64,000 nt of DNA, taken from Asterella californica (Eukaryota > Streptophyta > Marchantiopsida > Marchantiales > Aytoniaceae). Below the pieces are notes generated by a model, which saw nothing but the letters and a program-made list of their open reading frames with translations, searched no databases and was not told the DNA's origin. This document shows positions 1 to 10,458 of this stretch, one piece after another. Each line of letters begins with the position of its first letter. The first letter of the stretch is position 1. A program made the translations under genes and the position numbers. The DNA lies in assembly GCA_036924285.1 (NCBI GenBank), contig JAYKYS010000005.1, positions 62,001 to 126,000 on the forward strand. The letters are read 5' to 3'.

Positions 1-255
1 ACTTAGTAAGCCCATGAATGTTCCACATCATAACTCTAAGGGTCGGAAATTGCTATTTGGAAGCATCTCGTCTCCTTTGTGTGACAACAACACGTCCATC
101 TCTTAAAAAAGCAATGAACCCTCCTTGTTAAGCCTCTTTTACCTTCACAAGCTCCTTCCGCTTGGCTTCAGGTTGTAGCGGTGTGAGATCAGGATACAAC
201 CAGATCTGCCTCCCCTTCAAGACAACTTTGTTAGCCATCGCTGTATCTCGTGTGT
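1..255 (-). repeat. Unit 1 inverted LINE arm (ORF1 end to ORF2 start), left-truncated by the window
   Basis: This is the reverse complement of the LINE stretch around 2240-2495. Read on the minus strand it encodes the end of LINE ORF1 and the ORF1-ORF2 junction. It keeps an open Leu-Gln-Pro-Glu reading where the sense LINE copies have a TAA stop, so it derives from a different LINE copy from the one beside it. Confidence 0.9.
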
Positions 256-1184
256 GATCAATGGTGCTAAAGTTCAGATGAAAACCAGCTTGTGAATGAG
301 TTCTCACTTCAGAACCTTCTACCCAAGCGTTGAGTTTTGTCTCCAACAAGCTACCATAGAGTTTGGTGGTGGGCAACATCTTTGCCAAGTTGTATGGGAG
401 CTTGCTAGAGAGAAAACTCAAGTTTGGGCAGAAGGATCCAATGTGAGAGCTCGTTCACAAGCAAGTTTCCGTCTTACCTTTAGCACCATTGATCATATCC
501 TTTGTCTTCGTGTTGCTTGGGAGAAGTCCAAAGGTAATGATAAATCTCTCTATGCTGCTTTTATTGACTACATAAAAACTTTTGATAGGGTGCCTAGGAA
601 GCTTTTATGGGTCAGACTTGTTATCATTGCCAGACTTGTTGATTATTATCATTGGTGTTCCTAAAGACATGATAGCAGCGATTTCTAAACTCTATGAACG
701 AGTTTATGTGAAGCTTACCTCGACACAATCAAAAAAGATCTTTAGCACCATTGCAGGTATTCAAGGTTGTCTTCTCTCTCTACTCTATTTGGTATCTTCA
801 TTGATGACGTGGAGAGATGTCTTGCTGAATTTGAAGGAGAAGGTGTGAAGTTGGGAATGTATATCATTCAAGCATTGATTTATGCTGATGATATCATCCT
901 TCTATCATGTGATCCTTTGAGTTTACAATGACATTTGGATGCTTTTGAGGTGTTTTGGAACAACATGCAGATGGAAGTGAACCTTTCGAAGTCCAAGGTG
1001 ATGGTGGTGGGTTCAAAAGTTCGTCATTCTTTTCTCTACAAGGGTCAAGTTTTACAACAAGGTGGAGAGTTACAAGTACTTGAGCATTGACTTCTCTCAT
1101 AACTACAGTTGGGTTTTGTGCATTCATAAGAGAGTTGAAGCTTGTTACAAAGCTTTGTATTCTCTTTTGAACCGTTGTCGATGT
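256..1184 (+). pseudogene. Unit 1 decayed LINE RT fragment with inverted head
   Basis: Positions 256-363 are a minus-strand scrap of a diverged RT (minus-strand reading LNAWVEGSEVRTHSQAGF). It is joined head-to-head to a sense RT fragment at 364-1184. The sense part matches the LINE RT from the KLYGSLLERK region to the SLLNRC region. It is broken: there is a duplicated stretch near 615-650 (cagacttgtt twice), shifts of frame, a TGA in place of the Arg codon near 929, and an extra G near 1062. The YADD motif is still readable near 880. There is no intact coding potential. The inverted-then-sense order resembles a 5'-inverted LINE insertion, which is an inference. Confidence 0.88.
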
Positions 1185-1371
1185 TGTCGTGTTGTAGATT
1201 GGCTAGGGTGTGAAACCACCACATATCTTTATCGTACGTGTTTTGATGTTGAAGAGCCACCGAGATCTTATCGTGTCGAAAGATAAAGCTCCACGTGGAC
1301 AATATATTTACTCTCCGCTGAGTGGAGATACAAGTAGTACTCTTGTCGTCATGCGAAGTTGATGTATAATT
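1185..1371. repeat. Unit 1 spacer (LTR-like start, 187 bp)
   Basis: This block sits between the RT pseudogene and the LINE 5' UTR in every unit. Its first 31 bases match the start of the Ty3 LTR found at 11858 at 25 positions, including the first 11 (TGTCGTGTTGT). It may be the truncated beginning of a related LTR. An A/T-rich stretch near 1290 could be a TATA-like site. No ORF is seen. Confidence 0.6.
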
Positions 1372-1689
1372 GGTTTTGAGCAAGCTTGGTACCATTGGAA
1401 AGGTCTCGGCGAGACGCTTCCATTGAGATAAATCTTGTTGCGATATGAGGAGAATTGAGGCGTTGAGGTGTGTTTCTATTTCGCAGACCTGTTGGAGAGA
1501 GGAGTTGACACCCGTGGACAAAATCGATCGTCGAAGGAGCTGTGGTTGTTGGTTTTGAGCAAGCTTGGTACCATTGGAAAGGTCTCGGCGAGACGCTTCC
1601 ATTGAGATAAATCTATTTGCGATCTGAGGAGAATTGAGGTTTTGAGGTGTGCTCTTAGCTAGCTGATTTGTTAAACTAGTTCTTCGGTG
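1372..1689 (+). promoter_or_regulatory. LINE 5' UTR with two tandem monomers
   Basis: A stretch of about 117 bp occurs twice, at 1372-1488 and 1551-1667 (spacing 179 bp). The first 64 bases are identical; after that the two copies diverge. Repeated 5' UTR monomers carry the promoter in mammalian L1 elements, and the same role here is inferred. The same pair is present in every unit except unit 3, where 86 bp of the first copy are deleted. Confidence 0.7.
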
Positions 1690-2363
1690 ATGATGTAGGA
1701 GATTAAACAACTCCTTCATAAGGTGTTGGCAGCGGTGGAAGAAGTATCGGTTGAAGTAGCAGATCTGCATCGAGAGCTCATAGCACATAAGAGTGAGCTT
1801 GTTTCTGTTGTGTGCGATGTTCATGCTTTGAAGAACATGCAAACCGTTGTTGCTACAACTACCAAAGAGATTTCTCCTCTACACTCTCAGCATCTGCTGT
1901 TTCTGCTGAGGAGAAATCTGCGGTGGTAAATGTTAATTTCAAAGAAGTAGTAGAGAAGTTGGAGATGAAGATGAAATCTTATGCTGAAGCTACCAAGGCG
2001 GCTCAAGTCTCTCTTTTTCAAGAGCAAGAGAATGAAAAGTTGAACCAACTCTCAAGGGTGAAAAATGTGAGAATATCCGGTTTACTTGAGCTAGAGAAGG
2101 AAGAGACCAAAGAAGTAGCTACCACTTTCTTTGCTGACACGTTACATGTTCACAAGCCTATCCTAGTTCAAGCTTACCGCATAGGGCAAAAAGGCTCACA
2201 ACCTCGAGCAATATTGGCTAAGTTTGCAGATCAGGCACAACGAGATACAGCGATGGCTAACAAAGCTGTCTTGAAGGGGAGACAGATCTGGTTGTATCCT
2301 GATCTCACACCGCTATAAGCTGAAGCCAAGCGGAAGGAGCTTGTGAAGGTAAAAGAGGTTTAA
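1690..2363 (+). pseudogene. LINE ORF1 (L1 ORF1-like RNA-binding protein), copy A, broken
   Basis: The intact family member would be an L1 ORF1-type nucleic-acid chaperone. The N-terminal part is a heptad-like, charged helix (EEIKQLLHKVLAAVEEVSVEV). The second part has VRISGL, YRIGQKGSQPRAILAKF and GRQIWLYPDLTP, the pattern of the L1 ORF1 RRM and C-terminal domain. Breaks: TAG at codon 3 (1696-1698; GAG in units 3-7), a frameshift between about 1860 and 1895 shared by all units, and TAA at 2316-2318 shared by all sense units. The start is taken from the ATG-ATG present in all units. Confidence 0.75.
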
Positions 2364-2463
2364 CAAGGAAAGGTTTTTCATTGCTTTCTTAAGAGAAGGA
2401 CGTGTTGTTGTCACACAAAGGAGACGAGATGCTTCCAAATAGCAATTTCCGACCCTTAGAGTT

Positions 2464-5400
2464 ATGATGTGGAACATTCATGGGCTTACTAAGTCAAAGT
2501 ACACAAGCGCTTTATCCATTTGGAACAAGGCTGATATCATCAACTTGGTGGAGACATGAGAACATGAAGGAAACAATGTACATGAGTTGGATGGTTTTAC
2601 TTTGATCGGCTCTACTTGGAACAAGCGCAAGCAACATAAAGGACGTGGTTTTGGAGGTATTGCAACTTACGTCAGATCTTATTTGCATCAGCTTGTTGAA
2701 GTGGTTCTTCAAGATGTGGGTGGACAATATCATTGGATTCGAGTTGGTGGAGAAAGTAGATCTCCATGTTATATCGCAATCTGCTATTTTGCATCTTTGA
2801 GCATGTCTATCTATCAGACTAGAGCATGTAGCACGAGCCAACCTTTCCATCGTCTTTCTATTGATGTTTTGAGATATCAAGAGAAGGGCTTGCAAGGTCT
2901 TTATGATGGGAGATTTCAATGCTAGAGTTCACACTTGCCAATTCACACAATTCTATGCTCTTGACCACTCCCCTATTCTTGAAGAAGATGATGATCCTAC
3001 TGGTCCCGTGCCTCCTTAGATACATCCACCAATGACATGAAAGAACACTTCTTGACTTTTGGAGCAATCTGTAGTTTGAAAATTCTGAACGGTACATCCC
3101 GTTTTCCTAGCTCTAACATGAAAACATACGTCTCTACCTCTGGATCAAGCATAGTAGACTACCTCCTCTCCTCATCTCTTGATAGTTCACTCATTTCAGC
3201 ATTTGAAGTTTTGGATCTACAACCTGAAGCTGATCACACTCCTCTACTGTTCTCACTATCCTTGTCTAGCTCATTTGCACCTTACAAGTTGAAAGGTTTT
3301 GATGGGAGCAACACTACCTCTAGACTTCGTCTTGATCATCGGAAAAGACATCTTTATCAAACTGCTCTAGAGAATTTGATATCTATTACACAGTGGAGCC
3401 ACAATCTTGACCAACGAGATACACAATTGATGGATGGCTTGAAGAAAATTGCAACTCGGTTTTTCTCTCAACACTCAAGCAGAAAGCTCAAAGGTAACCC
3501 TTGCAATGGCTGGTTTGATGAAGAGTGCAAACTTGCTCGGTTAAAGGTTCTAGACAAGGCTTGTGACTTGGAAGCAACAACCTTGTACAAGCAGTTGATC
3601 AAACGTAAGAAGAGAGCTTTCTTGAGAAAGAAAGGCTTGGAACTTGCTTTTGATTTTCAGAAGGATCCCAAAGCTTTTTGGAGACGTTTAGCATCCCGTC
3701 CAAGTTCACCAAGTCTTGATCCTTTAGCTTTGATGTCCTACGTTGAGCAACTTTACTTCTCTCCACATGCACCATGTATGCCACAAAGTGAAGGACTACC
3801 GCAGACCTTTTCAATGGACGAAGTACGACATCAGCTCAGTAGGCTTGCAAGTGGAAAATCTGAGGATCTAGAAGGACTTTCTGCAGAGCTACTACAATGG
3901 GGAGGTGATTCTCTCATTCCTATACTTACCAAGCTTCTGAATGATGCTGCTGTACATGGTTTCCCTAAGAGTTGGTTTATGCGCAAAGTGATTCTCATCC
4001 ACAAGTCGGGCAAGAAGGATGATGTTACCAACTATAGAACTATCATGGTGGGCAACATCTTTGCCAAGTTGTATGGGAGCTTGCTAGAGAGAAAACTCAG
4101 TGTTTGGGCAGAAGAATCTAATGTGAGAGCTCGTTCACAAGCAGGTTTTCGTCCTACCTTTAGCACCATTGATCATATTCTTTGTCTTCGTGTTGCTTGG
4201 AAGAAGTCAAAAGGAAATGGTAAAGCTCTCTATGCTACTTTTATCGACTACACAAAAGCTTTTGATAGGGTGCCTAGGAAGCTCTTATGGGACAGACTTG
4301 TTGCCATTGGTGTTCCTAAAGACATGATGGCAGCGGTTTCTAAACTCTATGAACGAGTTTATGTGAAGCTTACCTCGACACAATCAAAGGAGATCTTTAG
4401 CACTATTGGAGTCATTCAAGGTTGTCCTCTCTCCCCTACTCTATTTGGTATCTTCATCGATGACGTGGAGAAATGTCTTGCTGAATTTGGAGGAGAAGGT
4501 GTGAAGTTGGGAATCTATATCATTCAAGCATTGATTTATGCTGATGATATCATCCTTCTATCACGTGATCCTTTGAGTTTACAACGACATTTGGATGCTC
4601 TTGAGGTCTTTTGCAACAACATGCAGATGGAAGTGAACCTTTCGAAGTCCAAGGTGATGGTGGTGGGTTCAAAAGTGCGCCATTCTTTTCTCTACAAGGG
4701 CCAAGTTTTACAACAAGTGGAGAGTTACAAGTACTTGGGCATTGACTTCTCTCATAACTACGGTTGGGCTTTGTGCATTCATAAGAGAGTTGAAGCTGGT
4801 TACAAAGCTTTGTACTCTCTTTTGAATCGTTGTCGACGTGCTCATCTCTTAGCATGGGATTTGAGAAAGTTTCTCTTCAGAGTTTGATTTTGCCTGTGAT
4901 ACTTTATGGTGTTCAAGTGTGGGGGCCTGGTGCAAGGAAAGGAGCTTGAGAACGTATCGAGAAGGTTCAAAAAGTGTTCTTACAAGTGGAGCTTGGTGTA
5001 AGATGCCAAACACCATATGCTATGCTCCTTGCTGAATCTGGTTGCTTATCCGTGGAAGCAGAAGCTCTTTACTTGACTATCATTTATGTCTCAAGAGTGA
5101 GATCTCTTGGAGAGACGAGATTACCTTGTCAAGCTCTAAGAGCTACATTCTCATTTGGTTGGTATGCTGATGTGGTGGCTTGGTGTGGAAGATGGAACAT
5201 TTTTGAGCGTGATTTTGACCTTCCACCTATTGCTCTTCGGGAGTTGATTCAGAAAAGGTTTTTACATGCTATATGGTCTCAACCCAAGACCAAGATGGCT
5301 TACTATCAGCAACATGTCAACCCCATGTTGGTGTATTGTGAACAAGAGTACCTCCGGACACCTATTTCAATCTCTCTTCCACATATCATCGCTCAGTACC

Positions 5401-5663
5401 GCACAAGCTCTCATAGACTTGGCATTGAGGAAGGACGTTGGCTAAACATTGTTAGGAGTGAACGGCTTTGTAGACTTTGTGATTTAGATCAGATAGAGGA
5501 TAATGATCATGTATTCATTGTATGTCCCTTGTATGATGAGATTAGATGTAGACATAAGATAGTTGCTAGTGATTTCTATACACTTTTACAGATGTCAGCT
5601 CTCCCACTAGGGCTTTATATTAGAGATATAGTTTCTTGTCGAACCAATGCTCTTTTGCATTGA
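2464..5663 (+). pseudogene. LINE ORF2 (endonuclease-RT-CCHC), copy A, broken
   Basis: Begins MMWNIHGL, the usual start of an L1-type AP endonuclease, and carries GDFNAR before the domain end. RT runs from about 3850 to 4850 with GFRPTFSTIDHI, FIDYTKAFDRVP, GCPLSPTLF and the catalytic YADD at 4537-4548. The C-terminal knuckle is CX2CX9HX4C (5469-5525). Breaks: TGA at 2557-2559 where family members have Trp (ETW), a 4-bp insertion near 2886-2893, a frame change near 2995-3015 at the endonuclease end, another near 4835-4890 after RT, and TGA at 4947-4949. The longest open piece is 3037-4887 (616 aa). It cannot make a full ORF2 protein. Confidence 0.9.
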
Positions 5664-5768
5664 TACGATCTCCTAGGGTTTCCTAGGCTCACATGTTGAC
5701 TTTGTATTGTATTTTTTTCTGCCTTTGACTCTTTGGGTCTTCCGGGCTTGATATTCATTCATTCATTC
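5664..5768 (+). other. LINE 3' UTR and (ATTC)4 tail
   Basis: A short AT-rich 3' region follows the ORF2 stop and ends in four ATTC units at 5753-5768. A simple-repeat 3' tail is typical of many non-LTR elements. The next base begins the inverted arm of unit 2. The same tail ends at 25348, 42263, 48362, 54461 and 60560. Confidence 0.85.
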
Positions 5769-6359
5769 TACATGCTCTAGTCTGATAGATAGACATGCTC
5801 AAAGATGCAAAATAGCAGATTGCGATATAACATGGAGATCTACTTTCTCCACCAACTCGAATCCAATGATATTATCCACCCACATCTTGAAGAACCACTT
5901 CAACAAGCTGATGCAAATAAGATCTGCCGTAAGTTGCAATACCTCCAAAACCACGTCCTTTATGTTGTTTGCGCTTGTTCTAAGTAGAGCCGATCAAAGT
6001 AAAACCATCCAACTCATGTACATTGTTTCCTTCATGTTCTCATGTCTCCACCAAGTTGATGATATCAGGCTTGTTCCAAATGGGTAAAGCGCTTGTGTAC
6101 TTTGACTTAGTAAGCCCATGAATGTTCCACATCATAACTCTAAGGGTCGGAAATTGCTATTTGGAAGCATCTCGTCTCCTTTGTGTGACAACAACACGTC
6201 CATCTCTTAAAAAAGCAATGAACCCTCCTTGTTAAGCCTCTTTTACCTTCACAAGCTCCTTCCGCTTGGCTTCAGGTTGTAGCGGTGTGAGATCAGGATA
6301 CAACCAGATCTGCCTCCCCTTCAAGACAACTTTGTTAGCCATCGCTGTATCTCGTTGTG
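5769..6359 (-). repeat. Unit 2 inverted LINE arm (endonuclease to ORF1 end)
   Basis: A 591-bp reverse complement of the LINE segment 2237-2830 (ORF1 C-terminus, ORF1-ORF2 gap, first part of the endonuclease). It differs by scattered substitutions and a few short indels, for example around the ORF1 stop. It lies directly after the LINE 3' tail. Its minus-strand ORF1 end lacks the TAA carried by sense copies. Confidence 0.92.
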
Positions 6360-7287
6360 ATCAATGGTGCTAAAGTTCAGATGAAAACCAGCTTGTGAAT
6401 GAGTTCTCACTTCAGAACCTTCTACCCAAGCGTTGAGTTTTGTCTCCAACAAGCTACCATAGAGTTTGGTGGTGGGCAACATCTTTGCCAAGTTGTATGG
6501 GAGCTTGCTAGAGAGAAAACTCAAGTTTGGGCAGAAGGATCCAATGTGAGAGCTCGTTCACAAGCAAGTTTCCGTCTTACCTTTAGCACCATTGATCATA
6601 TCCTTTGTCTTCGTGTTGCTTGGGAGAAGTCCAAAGGTAATGATAAATCTCTCTATGCTGCTTTTATTGACTACATAAAAACTTTTGATAGGGTGCCTAG
6701 GAAGCTTTTATGGGTCAGACTTGTTATCATTGCCAGACTTGTTGATTATTATCATTGGTGTTCCTAAAGACATGATAGCAGCGATTTCTAAACTCTATGA
6801 ACGAGTTTATGTGAAGCTTACCTCGACACAATCAAAAAAGATCTTTAGCACCATTGCAGGTATTCAAGGTTGTCTTCTCTCTCTACTCTATTTGGTATCT
6901 TCATTGATGACGTGGAGAGATGTCTTGCTGAATTTGAAGGAGAAGGTGTGAAGTTGGGAATGTATATCATTCAAGCATTGATTTATGCTGATGATATCAT
7001 CCTTCTATCATGTGATCCTTTGAGTTTACAATGACATTTGGATGCTTTTGAGGTGTTTTGGAACAACATGCAGATGGAAGTGAACCTTTCGAAGTCCAAG
7101 GTGATGGTGGTGGGTTCAAAAGTTCGTCATTCTTTTCTCTACAAGGGTCAAGTTTTACAACAAGGTGGAGAGTTACAAGTACTTGAGCATTGACTTCTCT
7201 CATAACTACAGTTGGGTTTTGTGCATTCATAAGAGAGTTGAAGCTTGTTACAAAGCTTTGTATTCTCTTTTGAACCGTTGTCGATGT
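6360..7287 (+). pseudogene. Unit 2 decayed LINE RT fragment with inverted head
   Basis: Essentially the same sequence as 256-1184, with the same internal duplication, TGA and extra G. The join to the inverted arm is two bases shorter than in unit 1 (ctcgttgtg against ctcgtgtgtg), and this shorter form is shared by all later units. Confidence 0.88.
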
Positions 7288-7474
7288 TGTCGTGTTGTAG
7301 ATTGGCTAGGGTGTGAAACCACCACATATCTTTATCGTACGTGTTTTGATGTTGAAGAGCCACCGAGATCTTATCGTGTCGAAAGATAAAGCTCCACGTG
7401 GACAATATATTTACTCTCCGCTGAGTGGAGATACAAGTAGTACTCTTGTCGTCATGCGAAGTTGATGTATAATT
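7288..7474. repeat. Unit 2 spacer
   Basis: Same 187-bp block as 1185-1371, beginning TGTCGTGTTGT and ending at the LINE 5' UTR. Confidence 0.6.
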
Positions 7475-7792
7475 GGTTTTGAGCAAGCTTGGTACCATTG
7501 GAAAGGTCTCGGCGAGACGCTTCCATTGAGATAAATCTTGTTGCGATATGAGGAGAATTGAGGCGTTGAGGTGTGTTTCTATTTCGCAGACCTGTTGGAG
7601 AGAGGAGTTGACACCCGTGGACAAAATCGATCGTCGAAGGAGCTGTGGTTGTTGGTTTTGAGCAAGCTTGGTACCATTGGAAAGGTCTCGGCGAGACGCT
7701 TCCATTGAGATAAATCTATTTGCGATCTGAGGAGAATCGAGGTTTTGAGGTGTGCTCTTAACTAGCTGATTTGTTAAACTAGTTCTTCGGTG

Positions 7793-8466
7793 ATGATGTA
7801 GGAGATTAAACAACTCCTTCATAAGGTGTTGGCAACGGTGGAAGAAGTATCGGTTGAAGTAGCAGATCTGCATCGAGAGCTCATAGCACATAAGAGTGAG
7901 CTTGTTTCTGTTGTGTGCGATGTTCATGCTTTGAAGAACATGCAAACCGTTGTTGCTACAACTACCAAAGAGATTTCTCCTCTACACTCTCAGCATCTGC
8001 TGTTTCTGCTGAGGAGAAATCTGCGGTGGTAAATGTTAATTTCAAAGAAGTAGTAGAGAAGTTGGAGATGAAGATGAAATCTTATGCTGAAGCTACCAAG
8101 GCGGCTCAAGTCTCTCTTTTTCAAGAGCAAGAGAATGAAAAGTTGAACCAACTCTCAAGGGTGAAAAATGTGAGAATATCCGGTTTACTTGAGCTAGAGA
8201 AGGAAGAGACCAAAGAAGTAGCTACCACTTTCTTTGCTGACACGTTACATGTTCACAAGCCTATCCTAGTTCAAGCTTACCGCATAGGGCAAAAAGGCTC
8301 ACAACCTCGAGCAATATTGGCTAAGTTTGCAGATCAGGCACAACGAGATACAGCGATGGCTAACAAAGCTGTCTTGAAGGGGAGACAGATCTGGTTGTAT
8401 CCTGATCTCACACCGCTATAAGCTGAAGCCAAGCGGAAGGAGCTTGTGAAGGTAAAAGAGGTTTAA
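7793..8466 (+). pseudogene. LINE ORF1, copy B, broken
   Basis: As copy A, with the TAG at codon 3 (7799-7801), the shared frameshift and the shared TAA. One private change in the N-terminal helix turns an Ala codon into Thr (LATVEE in place of LAAVEE). Confidence 0.72.
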
Positions 8467-8566
8467 CAAGGAAAGGTTTTTCATTGCTTTCTTAAGAGAA
8501 GGACGTGTTGTTGTCACACAAAGGAGACGAGATGCTTCCAAATAGCAATTTCCGACCCTTAGAGTT

Positions 8567-9980
8567 ATGATGTGGAACATTCATGGGCTTACTAAGTCAA
8601 AGTACACAAGCGCTTTATCCATTTGGAACAAGGCTGATATCATCAACTTGGTGGAGACATGAGAACATGAAGGAAACAATGTACATGAGTTGGATGGTTT
8701 TACTTTGATCGGCTCTACTTGGAACAAGCGCAAGCAACATAAAGGACGTGGTTTTGGAGGTATTGCAACTTACGTCAGATCTTATTTGCATCAGCTTGTT
8801 GAAGTGGTTCTTCAAGATGTGGGTGGACAATATCATTGGATTCGAGTTGGTGGAGAAAGTAGATCTCCATGTTATATCGCAATCTGCTATTTTGCATCTT
8901 TGAGCATGTCTATCTATCAGACTAGAGCATGTAGCACGAGCCAACCTTTCCATCGTCTTTCTATTGATGTTTTGAGATATCAAGAGAAGGGCTTGCAAGG
9001 TCTTTATGATGGGAGATTTCAATGCTAGAGTTCACACTTGCCAATTCACACAATTCTATGCTCTTGACCACTCCCCTATTCTTGAAGAAGATGATGATCC
9101 TACTGGTCCCGTGCCTCCTTAGATACATCCACCAATGACATGAAAGAACACTTCTTGACTTTTGGAGCAATCTGTAGTTTGAAAATTCTGAACGGTACAT
9201 CCCGTTTTCCTAGCTCTAACATGAAAACATACGTCTCTACCTCTGGATCAAGCATAGTAGACTACCTCCTCTCCTCATCTCTTGATAGTTCACTCATTTC
9301 AGCATTTGAAGTTTTGGATCTACAACCTGAAGCTGATCACACTCCTCTACTGTTCTCACTATCCTTGTCTAGCTCATTTGCACCTTACAAGTTGAAAGGT
9401 TTTGATGGGAGCAACACTACCTCTAGACTTCGTCTTGATCATCGGAAAAGATATCTTTATCAAACTGCTCTAGAGAATTTGATATCTATTACACAGTGGA
9501 GCCACAATCTTGACCAACGAGATACACAATTGATGGATGGCTTGAAGAAAATTGCAACTCGGTTTTTCTCTCAACACTCAAGCAGAAAGCTCAAAGGTAA
9601 CCCTTGCAATGGCTGGTTTGATGAAGAGTGCAAACTTGCTCGGTTAAAGGTTCTAGACAAGGCTTGTGACTTGGAAGCAACAACCTTGTACAAGCAGTTG
9701 ATCAAACGTAAGAAGAGAGCTTTCTTGAGAAAGAAAGGCTTGGAACTTGCTTTTGATTTTCAGAAGGATCCCAAAGCTTTTTGGAGACGTTTAGCATCCC
9801 GTCCAAGTTCACCAAGTCTTGATCCTTCAGCTTTGATGTCCTACGTTGAGCAACTTTACTTCTCTCCACATGCACCATGTATGCCACAAAGTGAAGGACT
9901 ACCGCAGACCTTTTCAATGGACGAAGTACGACATCAGCTCAGTAGGCTTGCAAGTGGAAAATCTGAGGATCTAGAAGGAC
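8567..9980 (+). pseudogene. LINE ORF2, copy B, truncated before the RT core
   Basis: The endonuclease part carries the shared TGA and the 4-bp insertion also seen in copy A. The second reading frame opens at 9140 and runs into the deletion junction at 9980. There it continues by chance through RT-pseudogene and spacer sequence to 10141, making a 333-aa chimeric reading. The RT catalytic motif is missing. Confidence 0.88.
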
Positions 9981-10039
9981 ATAAGAGAGTTGAAGCTTGT
10001 TACAAAGCTTTGTATTCTCTTTTGAACCGTTGTCGATGT
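9981..10039 (+). pseudogene. Unit 3 remnant of the RT pseudogene at a deletion junction
   Basis: Only the last ~60 bp of the RT pseudogene (from the HKRVEACYKALYSLL reading on) survive here. They are joined directly to copy B ORF2. The junction shares a single C with both parents, so it looks like a non-homologous deletion. Confidence 0.85.
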
Positions 10040-10226
10040 TGTCGTGTTGTAGATTGGCTAGGGTGTGAAACCACCACATATCTTTATCGTACGTGTTTTG
10101 ATGTTGAAGAGCCACCGAGATCTTATCGTGTCGAAAGATAAAGCTCCACGTGGACAATATATTTACTCTCCGCTGAGTGGAGATACAAGTAGTACTCTTG
10201 TCGTCATGCGAAGTTGATGTATAATT
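10040..10226. repeat. Unit 3 spacer
   Basis: Same block as 1185-1371. It is followed by a shortened LINE 5' UTR: after the shared ATAATTGG the sequence skips 86 bp and resumes at gcgttgagg, removing most of the first monomer. Confidence 0.6.
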
Positions 10227-10458
10227 GGGCGTTGAGGTGTGTTTCTATTTCGCAGACCTGTTGGAGAGAGGAGTTGACACCCGTGGACAAAATCGATCGT
10301 CGAAGGAGCTGTGGTTGTTGGTTTTGAGCAAGCTTGGTACCATTGGAAAGGTCTCGGCGAGACGCTTCCATTGAGATAAATCTATTTGCGATCTGAGGAG
10401 AATTGAGGTTTTGAGGTGTGCTCTTAGCTCGCTGATTTGTTAAACTAGTTCTTCGGTG

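Larger units (their letters stand above)
1372..5768 (+). mobile_element. L1-type LINE, copy A (unit 1)
   Basis: This non-LTR retrotransposon has a 5' UTR with tandem monomers (1372-1689), ORF1 (1690-2363), ORF2 (2464-5663) and a 3' UTR ending in (ATTC)4. The APE-type endonuclease followed by RT and a C-terminal cysteine knuckle, plus a separate RNA-binding ORF1, are the L1-group layout. The copy is dead: ORF1 has stops and a frameshift, and ORF2 has a stop plus at least three frame breaks. A 4-bp insertion near 2886-2893 is shared only with copy B. Confidence 0.9.
7475..9980 (+). mobile_element. L1-type LINE, copy B (unit 2), 3'-truncated by a deletion
   Basis: The 5' UTR, ORF1 and endonuclease match copy A. 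The copy stops inside ORF2 at 9980, just before the core RT motifs. The sequence then jumps to the tail of an RT pseudogene, so the missing part includes RT, the C-terminal domain, the 3' tail, the following inverted arm and most of the next RT pseudogene. Confidence 0.88.

Noticed and set aside
1045..1842. 265-aa minus-strand ORF repeated in most units
   Set aside because: It runs antisense across the RT pseudogene, spacer, 5' UTR and ORF1, has no domain-like composition, and recurs only because the unit is repeated. Unit 3 and unit 8 break it.
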